DNA from: an uncultured Clostridia bacterium
GTDB lineage: Bacteria; Bacillota; Clostridia; TANB77; UBA1234
Reading direction: 5' to 3'
Assembly: GCA_934169745.1 (NCBI GenBank)
Contig: CAKPOE010000004.1
Span: 73,250 to 137,249, forward strand
DNA length: 64,000 nucleotides
The translations under genes were made by a program, and so were the position numbers. The notes beneath the pieces were generated by a model. That model saw only the letters and a list, made by a program, of their open reading frames with translations, was not told the DNA's origin and made no database searches. This document shows positions 51,694 to 59,360 of this stretch, piece by piece; position 1 is the stretch's first letter; every line of letters starts with the position of its first letter.

Positions 51694-52566
51694 TTAGAAT
51701 GACAAGTTTGCCTTCATCTGTTCTTCGACGTTGTATTTATGATACAATCGTTTCCAATTCTTATCCGAGATAAAAGAAATTTGCTTTTCAAACCAGAGTC
51801 TCATCCAATCGACTTCAGAATAGTGAGTAATAGAGTTTCGTCTATAAACTCTTGTAGCAACTTCTGAAAGTCTGCAGAATAAAGTATCACTTTCACCGCT
51901 ATTAAAAAAACGAATTTTTCCTCTTCTATATGCGCCTATCATTCCACAATTCAATGGGTCCACATATAGATAGTCGCCATTAATCTTAACAGCAGTAATT
52001 GCATGATTGCTCCCTCGTTTTTTGTTCATAGCTTCAATGACGATAGAAAATTTACTTTTTTTCTTTTGAATTTTGTTCTCTTCTTTTTCCTTTTCATCAT
52101 CTACGCACCTTGCATTCCGCACAGCAAACACCGTTTCCTTTGCCGTACCTTGCATTGCAACGCAAAGCATCTCCGCCTTATATTTGGGGTTGATTTTATT
52201 AAGTAAATCCGCTAAGTAGCACGCTAAGTTTCTACATACGCAACAATCTCTCCTCATTACATTTATACCCCAATATCCATTGAGTTCATCAGTACGAGGT
52301 TCTCCAATTCCATTTATCATAGTATGTGCATCTTGAATAACCGTCATTAAAAGTTGAAAGTCATTCAAATTCTTTTTCTTATAAACAGCTGCCACAGCTT
52401 CAAGTGCATCATTGTACGTTTTTATATCCTCATAGTGCGTCTTAACAAACTTCTCCTTTTCTTTTTTGAGCCTCAATTTCTCGCTAATTCGTGACACTAT
52501 AATGCCACCAAGTAGACCAATAATCGCTGAAATTACCGTCGTCAAAGCCATTTCTTTTGTTGCCAT
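51694..52566 (-). CDS. Membrane-anchored transglutaminase-like cysteine protein, GC-richer codon style
   Basis: 290 residues. An N-terminal membrane helix (~8-27) is followed by a basic helical region and a domain in which a Cys-rich helix (MRRDCCVCRNLACYLADLLN), a His strand (GSNHAITAVKINGDYLYVDP) and a following Asp are ordered like the Cys-His-Asp triad of transglutaminase/papain-like proteins. A Lys/Glu-rich insert (~165-190) separates Cys and His. No named family recognised. AGGAGGG is 12 bases before the ATG. The codon style matches the orphan genes at 12556, 30759 and 58463. It stands alone between a hairpin and the family-A palindrome. Confidence 0.7.
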   Translation of the reverse strand: MATKEMALTTVISAIIGLLGGIIVSRISEKLRLKKEKEKFVKTHYEDIKTYNDALEAVAAVYKKKNLNDFQLLMTVIQDAHTMINGIGEPRTDELNGYWGINVMRRDCCVCRNLACYLADLLNKINPKYKAEMLCVAMQGTAKETVFAVRNARCVDDEKEKEENKIQKKKSKFSIVIEAMNKKRGSNHAITAVKINGDYLYVDPLNCGMIGAYRRGKIRFFNSGESDTLFCRLSEVATRVYRRNSITHYSEVDWMRLWFEKQISFISDKNWKRLYHKYNVEEQMKANLSF

Positions 52567-52644
52567 AATTGTGACATACCCTCCTAAATGATTAATTTCT
52601 ACGCGAGTATATCACAATTATGTAAATTTGTCAATTATTGCAAG

Positions 52645-52714
52645 TGAACGAAAAAGAGGCAGCCGGAAAATTGTTCATTTTTGAACAGATTTCCGGCTGC
52701 CTCTTTTTCGTTCA
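52645..52714. repeat. Large near-perfect palindrome of repeat family A
   Basis: Two 33-base arms (52645-52677 and 52682-52714) differ at two positions around a TTTT centre. Each arm begins TGAACGAAAAAGAGGCAGCC and ends GTTCA. Each arm is nearly the half-unit at 12338-12370. It lies just past the porB stop and could also end por transcription. Confidence 0.85.
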
Positions 52715-52727
52715 TTTTCTGTTGCTT

Positions 52728-53678
52728 TTATTGTTCGTTTGTCATTCTTTCTAACTCAAGAAGTCTTTCCCATCTCTCGTCTACTTCTTTTTGAAGTTCT
52801 TCTATCATCCATTCATTTCCTTCTTTGAATAGATGTTTAAATCTCTTTTGTGGTCTTAAGAATTCTGATACTGGTAATTTGTTCTTTGGCTTATAATTAA
52901 TTACATATCTTCCATCTATAACTTCATATAATGGCCAATAACATGTCTCTACTGCTAATTTGTTAATATTCATCAATTCATCAGTATCGTATCCCCAGCC
53001 TCTTGGACATGGAGCAAGACAGTTTAAAAATGCAGCTCCCTCTGTATAAATTGCTTTTTCTGCTTTAGTTGTTATATCTCTGAAATTACCTATTGCCGCT
53101 GTTTGCGCAACATAAGGAATATGATGATTTGCTATAACTTCTGTTAAATCTTTTCTCTTTTGTTGTTTTCCAGGAACAACTTTTCCGGCAGGAGAAGTTG
53201 TTGTATCAGCAAATCTTGGTGTTGCAGAAGATCTTTGAATACCTGTGTTCATATATGCGCCATTATCGTAGCATACATAAACCATGTCATGACCTCTTTC
53301 CATTGCACCAGACAAAGATTGAAGACCTATATCATAAGTTCCTCCATCTCCTCCAAATGCTATAAATTTTGTATGTTCATCTGCTGGTAACTTTCCTTTT
53401 CTTTTCATAGCTTTATATGCTGCTTCACTACCCGCAACAGTTGCACCTGCGTTTTCAAATGCACTGTGTATAAAAGAATCTTTCCATGCTGTGTAAGGAT
53501 AAATAAAAGTAGAAACTTCCAAGCATCCTGTTGCTGCACCTATTACTGCATGATCTTCTTCTTTAAGACCACGAAGTACTGCGTTTACCACAACTGGCGC
53601 GCCACATCCTGCACACATTCTATGACCTGAAGATAATCTGTTTGGTTTTTGAATTGCTTCTTTTAAATTATAAGCCAT
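52728..53678 (-). CDS. porB: Pyruvate:ferredoxin oxidoreductase beta subunit
   Basis: 316 residues. Thiamine diphosphate-binding subunit: RMCAGCGAPVVVNAV (cluster Cys pair), FIAFGGDGGTYDIGLQSLSG and YDNGAYMNTGIQRSS (TPP/Mg motif), and LNCLAPCPRGWGYDTDEL with a further Cys ligand. With alpha, gamma and delta it oxidises pyruvate to acetyl-CoA, CO2 and reduced ferredoxin. Its start overlaps the porA stop (TAATG). Last gene of porC-porD-porA-porB. Confidence 0.95.
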   Translation of the reverse strand: MAYNLKEAIQKPNRLSSGHRMCAGCGAPVVVNAVLRGLKEEDHAVIGAATGCLEVSTFIYPYTAWKDSFIHSAFENAGATVAGSEAAYKAMKRKGKLPADEHTKFIAFGGDGGTYDIGLQSLSGAMERGHDMVYVCYDNGAYMNTGIQRSSATPRFADTTTSPAGKVVPGKQQKRKDLTEVIANHHIPYVAQTAAIGNFRDITTKAEKAIYTEGAAFLNCLAPCPRGWGYDTDELMNINKLAVETCYWPLYEVIDGRYVINYKPKNKLPVSEFLRPQKRFKHLFKEGNEWMIEELQKEVDERWERLLELERMTNEQ

Positions 53679-54871
53679 TAGTCTCTACCTCCTTTTAATC
53701 CTAAATAACGATAAGGATTTTCCACCTTACCACTTGCAACTATTTCAGCTAAATCGTTATATACTTTCTCAATATCAGTAGTTCTAACATCTCTACCGCC
53801 AATACCATATATATAATTTACTACTTTTGTATCTGTAACACCATTAACCATCATTGCTGATGACACATCTGTAAATAACGGTCCTCCAACACCATTTAGT
53901 CCATCCGCTTTATCCATTACTGCAACGGCTTTTACATTTCTTAAAGCCTCTGCAATTTCTGTAGCAGGAAATGGTCTAAACATTCTTGGTTTAATCACAC
54001 CAACTTTAACACCTTTTGCTCTCATCTCATCTACTACAGCTTTAGCCGTACCAGCTGTTGAGTTAAGAACAACAATTGCAAGTTCAGCATCATCCATTTT
54101 ATATTTCTCTATAAAATCATATTTTCTTCCTGTTATTTTTTCAAACTCTTCAGAAACTTCTTTTATAACTCTTGCTGCATTTCTCATTCCATTTGCTTGT
54201 TGATATTTATGCTCAAACAAATATGGTTGAACATCTAAAGGACCAACAGCTATTGGTTCATCTCTATTTAATAGATAATGTTCTGGATGATATTCGCCGA
54301 CAAAATTCTTAACAATATCATCTTCAATTAATTCTATATTCTCAATTGAGTGTGATGTTATAAATCCATCATAACAAACCATTACTGGTAATTGAACATC
54401 CTTATGTTCCGCAATTCTTGTAGCCATAATAAAGTTATCATATGCTTCTTGGTTAGTTTCTGAATATAGTTGAACCCAACCAGAATCTCTCGCACCCATT
54501 GAATCAGAATGATCATTGTGAATATTTAAAGGTCCAGAAACCGCTCTATTAACACATGCCATAACAATCGGAAGTCTTAAACTTGAAGCAATGTACAACA
54601 TCTCCCACATAAGTGATAAACCATTTGCAGAAGTTGCAGTCATAACTCTACCACCTGCTGCTGAAGCACCAATACAAGCACTCATTGCACTATGCTCACT
54701 TTCAACTGGAACAAACTCTGTACCAACAACACCATTATTTACAAAAGTTGAAAAATATTGTGGAACTTCTGTAGAAGGTGTAATAGGGAAAGCTGCAACA
54801 ACATCAGGATTTATCTGTCTCATCGCATTTGCAACAGCTTCATTTCCGCTCAATCTTTCTCTAATACTCAT
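53678..54871 (-). CDS. porA: Pyruvate:ferredoxin oxidoreductase alpha subunit
   Basis: 397 residues. AFPITPSTEVPQYFSTFVNN, FVPVESEHSAMSACIGASAA, TSANGLSLMWEMLYIASSLR and NIHNDHSDSMGARDSGWVQL match domains I and II of the POR family; the C-terminal part has VAVMDKADGLNGVGGPLF. Together with beta it forms the catalytic core. SD GAAAGGAG. Confidence 0.95.
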   Translation of the reverse strand: MSIRERLSGNEAVANAMRQINPDVVAAFPITPSTEVPQYFSTFVNNGVVGTEFVPVESEHSAMSACIGASAAGGRVMTATSANGLSLMWEMLYIASSLRLPIVMACVNRAVSGPLNIHNDHSDSMGARDSGWVQLYSETNQEAYDNFIMATRIAEHKDVQLPVMVCYDGFITSHSIENIELIEDDIVKNFVGEYHPEHYLLNRDEPIAVGPLDVQPYLFEHKYQQANGMRNAARVIKEVSEEFEKITGRKYDFIEKYKMDDAELAIVVLNSTAGTAKAVVDEMRAKGVKVGVIKPRMFRPFPATEIAEALRNVKAVAVMDKADGLNGVGGPLFTDVSSAMMVNGVTDTKVVNYIYGIGGRDVRTTDIEKVYNDLAEIVASGKVENPYRYLGLKGGRD

Positions 54872-54911
54872 TTATATTTCTCCTTTCGATTTTGTTTCTT
54901 TTCTTATGTTC

Positions 54912-55208
54912 TTACTCCATAACGATTGCAGAAAATGGACAAGCCTTTGCACAAACTCCGCATCCTTTACAATAATCATAATTAAAATCTTCTCTTTTTC
55001 CGCCTTCACCTACTGGAATTGCGCTATCTGGACAAGTTGGAACACAAAGTCCACATTGCTTACATTTGTCAGATAGAAAAATTGGCTTTCTTGATCTCCA
55101 ATCTCCTGTTTTAAAATCCTCTGCATTTCCAACATCATATATTGTTCCACCTAATGTCATCTCTTCCCAAGTAGAATTAGGATTTATATTACATTTTCTT
55201 TCAGACAT
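54912..55208 (-). CDS. porD: Pyruvate:ferredoxin oxidoreductase delta subunit (2x 4Fe-4S)
   Basis: 98 residues. Two ferredoxin-type clusters: CKQCGLCVPTCPDSAIPVG and CKGCGVCAKACPFSAIVME. The N-terminal part (WRSRKPIFLSDKC) is usual for PorD. It passes electrons from the catalytic core to ferredoxin. The ATG at 55208 follows GGAGGTAGTGATT. Between porC and porA. Confidence 0.95.
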   Translation of the reverse strand: MSERKCNINPNSTWEEMTLGGTIYDVGNAEDFKTGDWRSRKPIFLSDKCKQCGLCVPTCPDSAIPVGEGGKREDFNYDYCKGCGVCAKACPFSAIVME

Positions 55209-55221
55209 AATCACTACCTCC

Positions 55222-55800
55222 TTATAATCCTTTTACTTCATTCAATGCTCTCTTCAAAGCTGCCATATTACCATCAATAACTTCTGGTTTCTTTGCAAAT
55301 TTATGTTTAAAAGATTCAACCATATCATCCAAGAAAACTTGTTCATCCATAATTCCGCTAACCTTTATAATAGCAGCAAGCATTGGTGTATTAGGAAAAT
55401 ACTTACCTAATGTTTCAATAGATATTGTTTTAGCATCTATTGTACATACTTTTCCTTTATAACCTTTAAGAAGTGGTCTTACTTCATCTGGTGTCTTTGT
55501 TGTATTTATTACAATTGCACCTGTCTCCTTTAATCCTGCAGTTACATCAACACATTCAAGCAAACTATCATCAACCACAACAACATAATCTGGATCATAA
55601 ATATTACTATGAATCGTTATTTTTTCGTCACTTATTCTATTGTAGGCAGTAATAGGAGCACCCATCCTTTCAGGACCATATTCAGGGAAACCTTGAATAT
55701 ATTTTCCTGTATTAAATGCAGCATCAGCCAAAAGTAATGATGCCGTTTTTGCGCCTTGTCCGCCTCTTCCATGCCATCTAATTTCAACTAAACTACTCAT
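55222..55800 (-). CDS. porC: Pyruvate:ferredoxin oxidoreductase gamma subunit
   Basis: 192 residues. VEIRWHGRGGQGAKTASLLL and YGPERMGAPITAYNRISD are signatures of the gamma (POR_C) subunit. First gene of the four-gene por operon, with SD AAAAGGAGGAAAC. The strong promoter at 55833-55861 lies upstream. Confidence 0.95.
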   Translation of the reverse strand: MSSLVEIRWHGRGGQGAKTASLLLADAAFNTGKYIQGFPEYGPERMGAPITAYNRISDEKITIHSNIYDPDYVVVVDDSLLECVDVTAGLKETGAIVINTTKTPDEVRPLLKGYKGKVCTIDAKTISIETLGKYFPNTPMLAAIIKVSGIMDEQVFLDDMVESFKHKFAKKPEVIDGNMAALKRALNEVKGL

Positions 55801-55832
55801 TTGTTTCCTCCTTTTTAAAACAATCTGCCTAT

Positions 55833-55861
55833 AGTATAATTCTTCTCTCCGTAACTGTCAA
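55833..55861 (-). promoter_or_regulatory. Promoter of the por operon
   Basis: Minus strand: TTGACA (55861-55856), 17-base spacer, TATACT (55838-55833), 32 bases before the porC ATG. Confidence 0.75.
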
Positions 55862-55879
55862 ATGATATTATAAAAGTAT

Positions 55880-55907
55880 TTGACTATTTCAATTTTTATT
55901 ATATACT
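55880..55907 (+). promoter_or_regulatory. Promoter of the gene at 55928
   Basis: TTGACT (55880-55885), 16-base spacer, TATACT (55902-55907). Divergent from the por promoter, 18 bases away. Confidence 0.65.
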
Positions 55908-55927
55908 AATATCAATGGAGGTATACT

Positions 55928-56407
55928 ATGGCTATTATTTATCGTTATGTAAGAAAAGAACTTGCGAATGATGTTTTAAAATATGGGATTCGTTTATCAA
56001 GGCAATATGATAAAGAGGTTAATTTAAACGGATATTTAAAACCATGTATTTGTGGACTATTAAATCCAAAAGATGATGAGAAATTTTATTCAGAAGACTA
56101 CATCGGAATAAAAATAGATGTATCTAATGACTATTGTAAAATCATAGATACATCATCTGAAAATGAACAAAATGATATTATTGAATTAGATGAATATATT
56201 TTAGGAACTTTTAAAACTCCCGAAGTACTTATAACATCTTCTATTCTACCAGAGAAAATCTCAGTACTAAACAAGGACATTGATGTTCCTGTCCTATATG
56301 ATAACTCTAGAGACTATTTCTACTCTTGCCGTATAACCGAAATGCTAGACGAAATGTCTGTGAAAGAAGCCTATGTCGTTTTAAAGAATTATTACGATAA
56401 AATGTAA
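55928..56407 (+). CDS. Conserved-looking hypothetical protein (YRYV...GIRLSRQYD type)
   Basis: 159 residues, soluble. Begins MAIIYRYVRKELANDVLKYG and IRLSRQYDKEVNLNGYLKPC, with later ILPEKISVLNKDIDVPVLYD. I recall similar hypothetical proteins in Clostridia, but no function. The opening pattern (an aromatic strand followed by a helix ending in a GI) recalls ADP-ribosyl-transferase-like folds; no catalytic residues can be pointed to. GGAGGTATACT precedes the ATG. Monocistronic, divergent from por. Confidence 0.75.
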   Translation: MAIIYRYVRKELANDVLKYGIRLSRQYDKEVNLNGYLKPCICGLLNPKDDEKFYSEDYIGIKIDVSNDYCKIIDTSSENEQNDIIELDEYILGTFKTPEVLITSSILPEKISVLNKDIDVPVLYDNSRDYFYSCRITEMLDEMSVKEAYVVLKNYYDKM

Positions 56408-56408
56408 G

Positions 56409-56924
56409 CTACTCTATACTTCTTACAAACGGTTTATCAAATTCAAAATAGTCTTTAAAACGTTCCATTTCTTTACCATTTATCAGAAATTTAACTTGCT
56501 CAATCTCTGTTATTTCTGTAAGTGAATTTACTATTGAATATATAGCAAGAAGGGCATTTGATTCTCCTTCTTGCTTTTCTATAAACTCATTTGACAAATC
56601 TAAAATTACTGTATTTTCTTGAGACTCTATGTTAAGCAATTTTGTATCGGTTGGTATCAACGAGTGCAATTCTTCGTTTGTTGGACCTTTCAGCAATTCT
56701 TCTACTACTGTTTTCGCCATATTTTCCGCAATTCGCTTCATAGAAACATTTCTGTACTCTTTTTCCAATTTCATTGCTTCATTACCTTTAAAATACAAAA
56801 CTATTTTTCCATCTAATTTAGGAACTTCCGTTATCTCTACTTTTTCTTGATTTTGAACCAATATTTTATATCCTAACAAAGCAATTGCAACGCATACACA
56901 CAGAATTAATATTATTTTTTTCAT
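56409..56924 (-). CDS. GerMN-domain membrane protein
   Basis: 171 residues: an N-terminal membrane helix (~3-20) and a GerMN domain (GKIVLYFKGNEAMKLEKEYR, VVEELLKGPTNEELHSLIP, TVILDLSNEFIEKQEG, LLAIYSIVNSLTEI, VKFLINGKEMERFKDYFEF). GerM is a sporulation/germination protein, but single-domain relatives also occur in vegetative envelopes. The ATG at 56924 follows AGGAGG. Convergent with the gene at 55928, with 1 base between stops. Confidence 0.88.
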   Translation of the reverse strand: MKKIILILCVCVAIALLGYKILVQNQEKVEITEVPKLDGKIVLYFKGNEAMKLEKEYRNVSMKRIAENMAKTVVEELLKGPTNEELHSLIPTDTKLLNIESQENTVILDLSNEFIEKQEGESNALLAIYSIVNSLTEITEIEQVKFLINGKEMERFKDYFEFDKPFVRSIE

Positions 56925-57140
56925 ACCGCTTATCCTCCTATGTGTAATTTTTATTAACAATTTGTAAATTTTAGAACATAATAATTGACAAACTTATACA
57001 TTGCGAATATAATTCATGCGTACAATGTACTAATTTAACTAATTTATCGTATATTATATTACCATTATTTGATGGTTTAATTGTTACTATAAAGACGTTA
57101 TAATATAAGTAGTTCCTATCATATGAAAGGGGGCATTTAC

Positions 57141-57758
57141 TTGAAGATAGAAAAATTAAATGAAAATAAACTAAAAATCACATTAAGCATAGACGATCTA
57201 GAAGAAAGAAACATCGACCTTCAATCTTTTATATATAATTCGCCAGAATCTCAAGATCTTTTTTGGGATATGATGCAAGAAGCTGAAAAAGAGTATGGTT
57301 TTGATGTTGATGAATCAATGATTTATGTTGAAGCATCTTCTAGCGGTCCTGGAATGTTTACACTAATTGTAACAAAATCGGACTCTGTGCTTAACAATCA
57401 AGCAACAGCAAAAACTAAATCTAAAACTAAAACAATACGATTAAAAAGAAAAAACATTGATATAGACGCTCAAAAAGTTCTTTATCTATTTCAATCTTTT
57501 GACGATGTTTGTGACTTTTGCAAAACGATAGATATTGAAAATCTTTTTAAAAACACACTATACGAACTAGATAATGAATTTTACTTAGAAACTGATAGTA
57601 TGCCATTTAAACAAATTCTAGATTTTGCAAGCATTGTAAAACCTACAGACATGGCTATTGGAAGACTAAACGAATATGGTACGATAATTGCTTCAGACAA
57701 TGCTTTACAACAAATCGGTAAACCACTTACAAAAAAGAAAAGAATTAAAAAAACTTAA
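57141..57758 (+). CDS. mecA: Adaptor protein MecA
   Basis: 205 residues. N-terminal substrate-binding segment MKIEKLNENKLKITLSIDDL and ERNIDLQSFIYNSPESQDLF, a linker rich in Lys/Thr (~90-105), and the C-terminal ClpC-binding domain (LYLFQSFDDVCDFCKTIDIE, LYELDNEFYLE). MecA delivers substrates to ClpCP. The start is a TTG at 57141, with AAAGGGGG 7 bases upstream; the ATG at 57123 precedes the SD. A hairpin terminator is at 57810. Confidence 0.92.
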   Translation: MKIEKLNENKLKITLSIDDLEERNIDLQSFIYNSPESQDLFWDMMQEAEKEYGFDVDESMIYVEASSSGPGMFTLIVTKSDSVLNNQATAKTKSKTKTIRLKRKNIDIDAQKVLYLFQSFDDVCDFCKTIDIENLFKNTLYELDNEFYLETDSMPFKQILDFASIVKPTDMAIGRLNEYGTIIASDNALQQIGKPLTKKKRIKKT

Positions 57759-57809
57759 TAAAATTGTCAGATATGCAAAATGTTCCATACTGCTTCAGAA
57801 TTTGATTTC

Positions 57810-57835
57810 AAGGGTCGCTAAGAATAGCGACCCTT
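57810..57835 (+). terminator. Family B palindrome after mecA (terminator-like)
   Basis: AAGGGTCGCTA (57810-57820) pairs perfectly with TAGCGACCCTT (57825-57835) around AGAA, then ACAAATG. The T-run is poor. Same core as the palindrome at 59333-59355. Confidence 0.6.
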
Positions 57836-57860
57836 ACAAATGTATAAGCACATACGTAAT

Positions 57861-57936
57861 CGGGGTGTGGCTCAGTTGGTAGAGCGCATGGTTCGGGACC
57901 ATGAGGTCGCACGTTCAAATCGTGTCACTCCGACCA
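57861..57936 (+). tRNA. tRNA-Pro (anticodon CGG)
   Basis: 76 bases with encoded CCA. Acceptor CGGGGTG/CACTCCG; anticodon stem CATGG/CCATG enclosing TTCGGGA, anticodon CGG; T-arm GTTCAAATC. Confidence 0.95.
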
Positions 57937-58016
57937 GATATATTTAAATTAATCCTACAAATCCAAGACAAATATGTACACTTGCAATATTTTTGCAAAA
58001 AAAAGCGAAAAAACAC

Positions 58017-58045
58017 TTGCTTTTATATTAAATACGTGCTAAAAT
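58017..58045 (+). promoter_or_regulatory. Promoter of the second tRNA-Pro
   Basis: TTGCTT (58017-58022), 17-base spacer, TAAAAT (58040-58045), 14 bases before the tRNA. Confidence 0.6.
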
Positions 58046-58059
58046 ACTAAATTGTAATT

Positions 58060-58135
58060 CGGGGTGTGGCTCAGTTGGTAGAGCGCGTGGTTTGGGACCA
58101 TGAGGTCGCACGTTCGATCCGTGTCACCCCGACCA
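58060..58135 (+). tRNA. tRNA-Pro (anticodon TGG)
   Basis: 76 bases with encoded CCA. Acceptor CGGGGTG/CACCCCG; anticodon loop TTTGGGA, anticodon TGG; T-arm GTTCGATCC. Nearly identical to the tRNA 200 bases upstream, so the two look like a duplication with an anticodon change. Confidence 0.96.
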
Positions 58136-58158
58136 CTGCAAAATGCAGTAAACGACGA

Positions 58159-58189
58159 AGAATCAAGCTGATATAGCTTGATTCTTTTT
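58159..58189 (+). terminator. Terminator of the tRNA-Pro transcript
   Basis: AGAATCAAGCT (58159-58169) pairs perfectly with AGCTTGATTCT (58175-58185), followed by TTTTTA. Confidence 0.85.
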
Positions 58190-58302
58190 ATATGTAAATT
58201 TTCTAAATCAATTTTGTTCTTTTTAGATATTTCATCTTCACGTATCTCTTTAAATTTTTTCATATTCTTTCTTAATATTAGGAATTAATAAAGAACTATA
58301 AC

Positions 58303-58331
58303 TTGAATTCCTTGCTAAAGAATGCTATAAT
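58303..58331 (+). promoter_or_regulatory. Promoter upstream of the gene at 58463
   Basis: TTGAAT (58303-58308), 17-base spacer, TATAAT (58326-58331). It would give a 5' leader of ~125 bases. A second TATAAT at 58442-58447 (TTGCAG 16 bases upstream) is too near the start codon to be comfortable. Confidence 0.55.
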
Positions 58332-58462
58332 TATGTTAACAACTTCTATTTTTTAATTCCATTCATTTTTTACGTTACATTGTAATGTAAGATTACCTGA
58401 TTGGTATTTTGCAAGGTCATTGCAGAAATAGAAGGCAATATTATAATATGGGAGGTTTCACA

Positions 58463-58696
58463 ATGAACAAAGTCTACAACAATGTCAGCCGCATCCTCAG
58501 AACCATTTTCCACATTCTCCATATCCTCGTTCGGCTCTTCGTTATTACCTTCATCATCTGTGTATCACTGGTGGTAATTCGTTACACCGTTCCAGCCACA
58601 GAAAGTATGCCATCGTATATCAACTTTGTTGATGAAATACTCATTCCATGTGGTGAGAATTTCTTCAAAGGAGTAATGAAGTATCTGAAGAGATGA
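58463..58696 (+). CDS. Orphan 77-residue membrane protein, GC-richer codon style
   Basis: 77 residues: a basic amphipathic start (MNKVYNNVSRILRTIFH), one long membrane helix (~18-43, HILVRLFVITFIICVSLVVI) and an external C-terminal part ending in a basic helix. No family recognised. GGGAGG precedes the ATG; a terminator follows. C-ending codons (AAC, CGC, ATC, TTC) dominate, as in the genes at 12556, 30759 and 51694. Confidence 0.72.
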   Translation: MNKVYNNVSRILRTIFHILHILVRLFVITFIICVSLVVIRYTVPATESMPSYINFVDEILIPCGENFFKGVMKYLKR

Positions 58697-58707
58697 TATT
58701 GCCCGCT

Positions 58708-58737
58708 TGCCTCTCTCTTTTGGGGAGGCACTTTTTT
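58708..58737 (+). terminator. Terminator of the gene at 58463
   Basis: TGCCTCTC (58708-58715) pairs with GGGGAGGCA (58722-58730), then CTTTTTT. Confidence 0.8.
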
Positions 58738-58828
58738 ATGACTTCTCATAAGAACTTTTTTCTACTGTTTTACCATGGAATTGCCTTGAAAACTCTATAC
58801 AAATATCTCAATTATTAATATAATTTTT

Positions 58829-59308
58829 TTATTTGCTTATATCTTCTAATTTGAATTTGATTACCTTTTTAAGTTCTTCTAAGCTCGTTTCTATTTGATA
58901 GCCTATTTTTCCAGCACTAAAAATTATTGTTTCACATTCAGACGCTTTTTTATCTATGACTGTGGTAAATTCTTTTTTCATTCCAATTGGCGAACACCCT
59001 CCATGTATATACCCTGTCAAATTAAGTAAGTCTTTTGATTTTATCATTTCTATACTTTTTTCGTTTACAGATGTTGCTGCTTTCTTTAAATCCAATTCCC
59101 TATTAACTGGTACTAAAAATACATAGTTTGTTTTCGATTTTCCAATCGTAACTAATGTTTTAAATACAACGTCTGGATTTTCGTTTAATGCAGTTGCTAC
59201 TTCCATTCCGCTGATTGCCCCAGACTGTAAATAATTATGTGTTTTGAAATTTATTTTTTTCTGTTCTAATATTCTCATTACATTTGTTTTTTCTTCATTA
59301 CTTTTCAA
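58829..59308 (-). CDS. ybaK: YbaK/EbsC-family aminoacyl-tRNA deacylase
   Basis: 159 residues. NVMRILEQKKINFKTHNYLQ, DVVFKTLVTIGKSKTNYVFL (catalytic Lys region), VNRELDLKKAATSVNEKSIE and YIHGGCSPIGMKKEFTTVID (GGxSPIG-type motif) match YbaK, which removes cysteine mischarged onto tRNA-Pro. Two tRNA-Pro genes lie ~700 bases away. The start at 59308 has only a weak SD-like sequence. Confidence 0.92.
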   Translation of the reverse strand: MKSNEEKTNVMRILEQKKINFKTHNYLQSGAISGMEVATALNENPDVVFKTLVTIGKSKTNYVFLVPVNRELDLKKAATSVNEKSIEMIKSKDLLNLTGYIHGGCSPIGMKKEFTTVIDKKASECETIIFSAGKIGYQIETSLEELKKVIKFKLEDISK

Positions 59309-59332
59309 CGTTTTGTCTCCTTGTTTTTATAA

Positions 59333-59355
59333 AGGTCGCTAAATATTAGCGACCT
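59333..59355. repeat. Family B palindrome between the DnaB-like gene and ybaK
   Basis: AGGTCGCTAA (59333-59342) pairs perfectly with TTAGCGACCT (59346-59355) around ATA. It matches the mecA palindrome core (GGTCGCTA/TAGCGACC). Confidence 0.6.
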
Positions 59356-59360
59356 CTATC

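Noticed and set aside
55928..56407. DarT-like or other ADP-ribosyltransferase toxin
   Set aside because: Only a vague resemblance of the first strand and helix; no catalytic residues or antitoxin neighbour can be shown.
58039..58263. Small minus-strand frame across the second tRNA-Pro
   Set aside because: It translates tRNA and terminator sequence; no SD.
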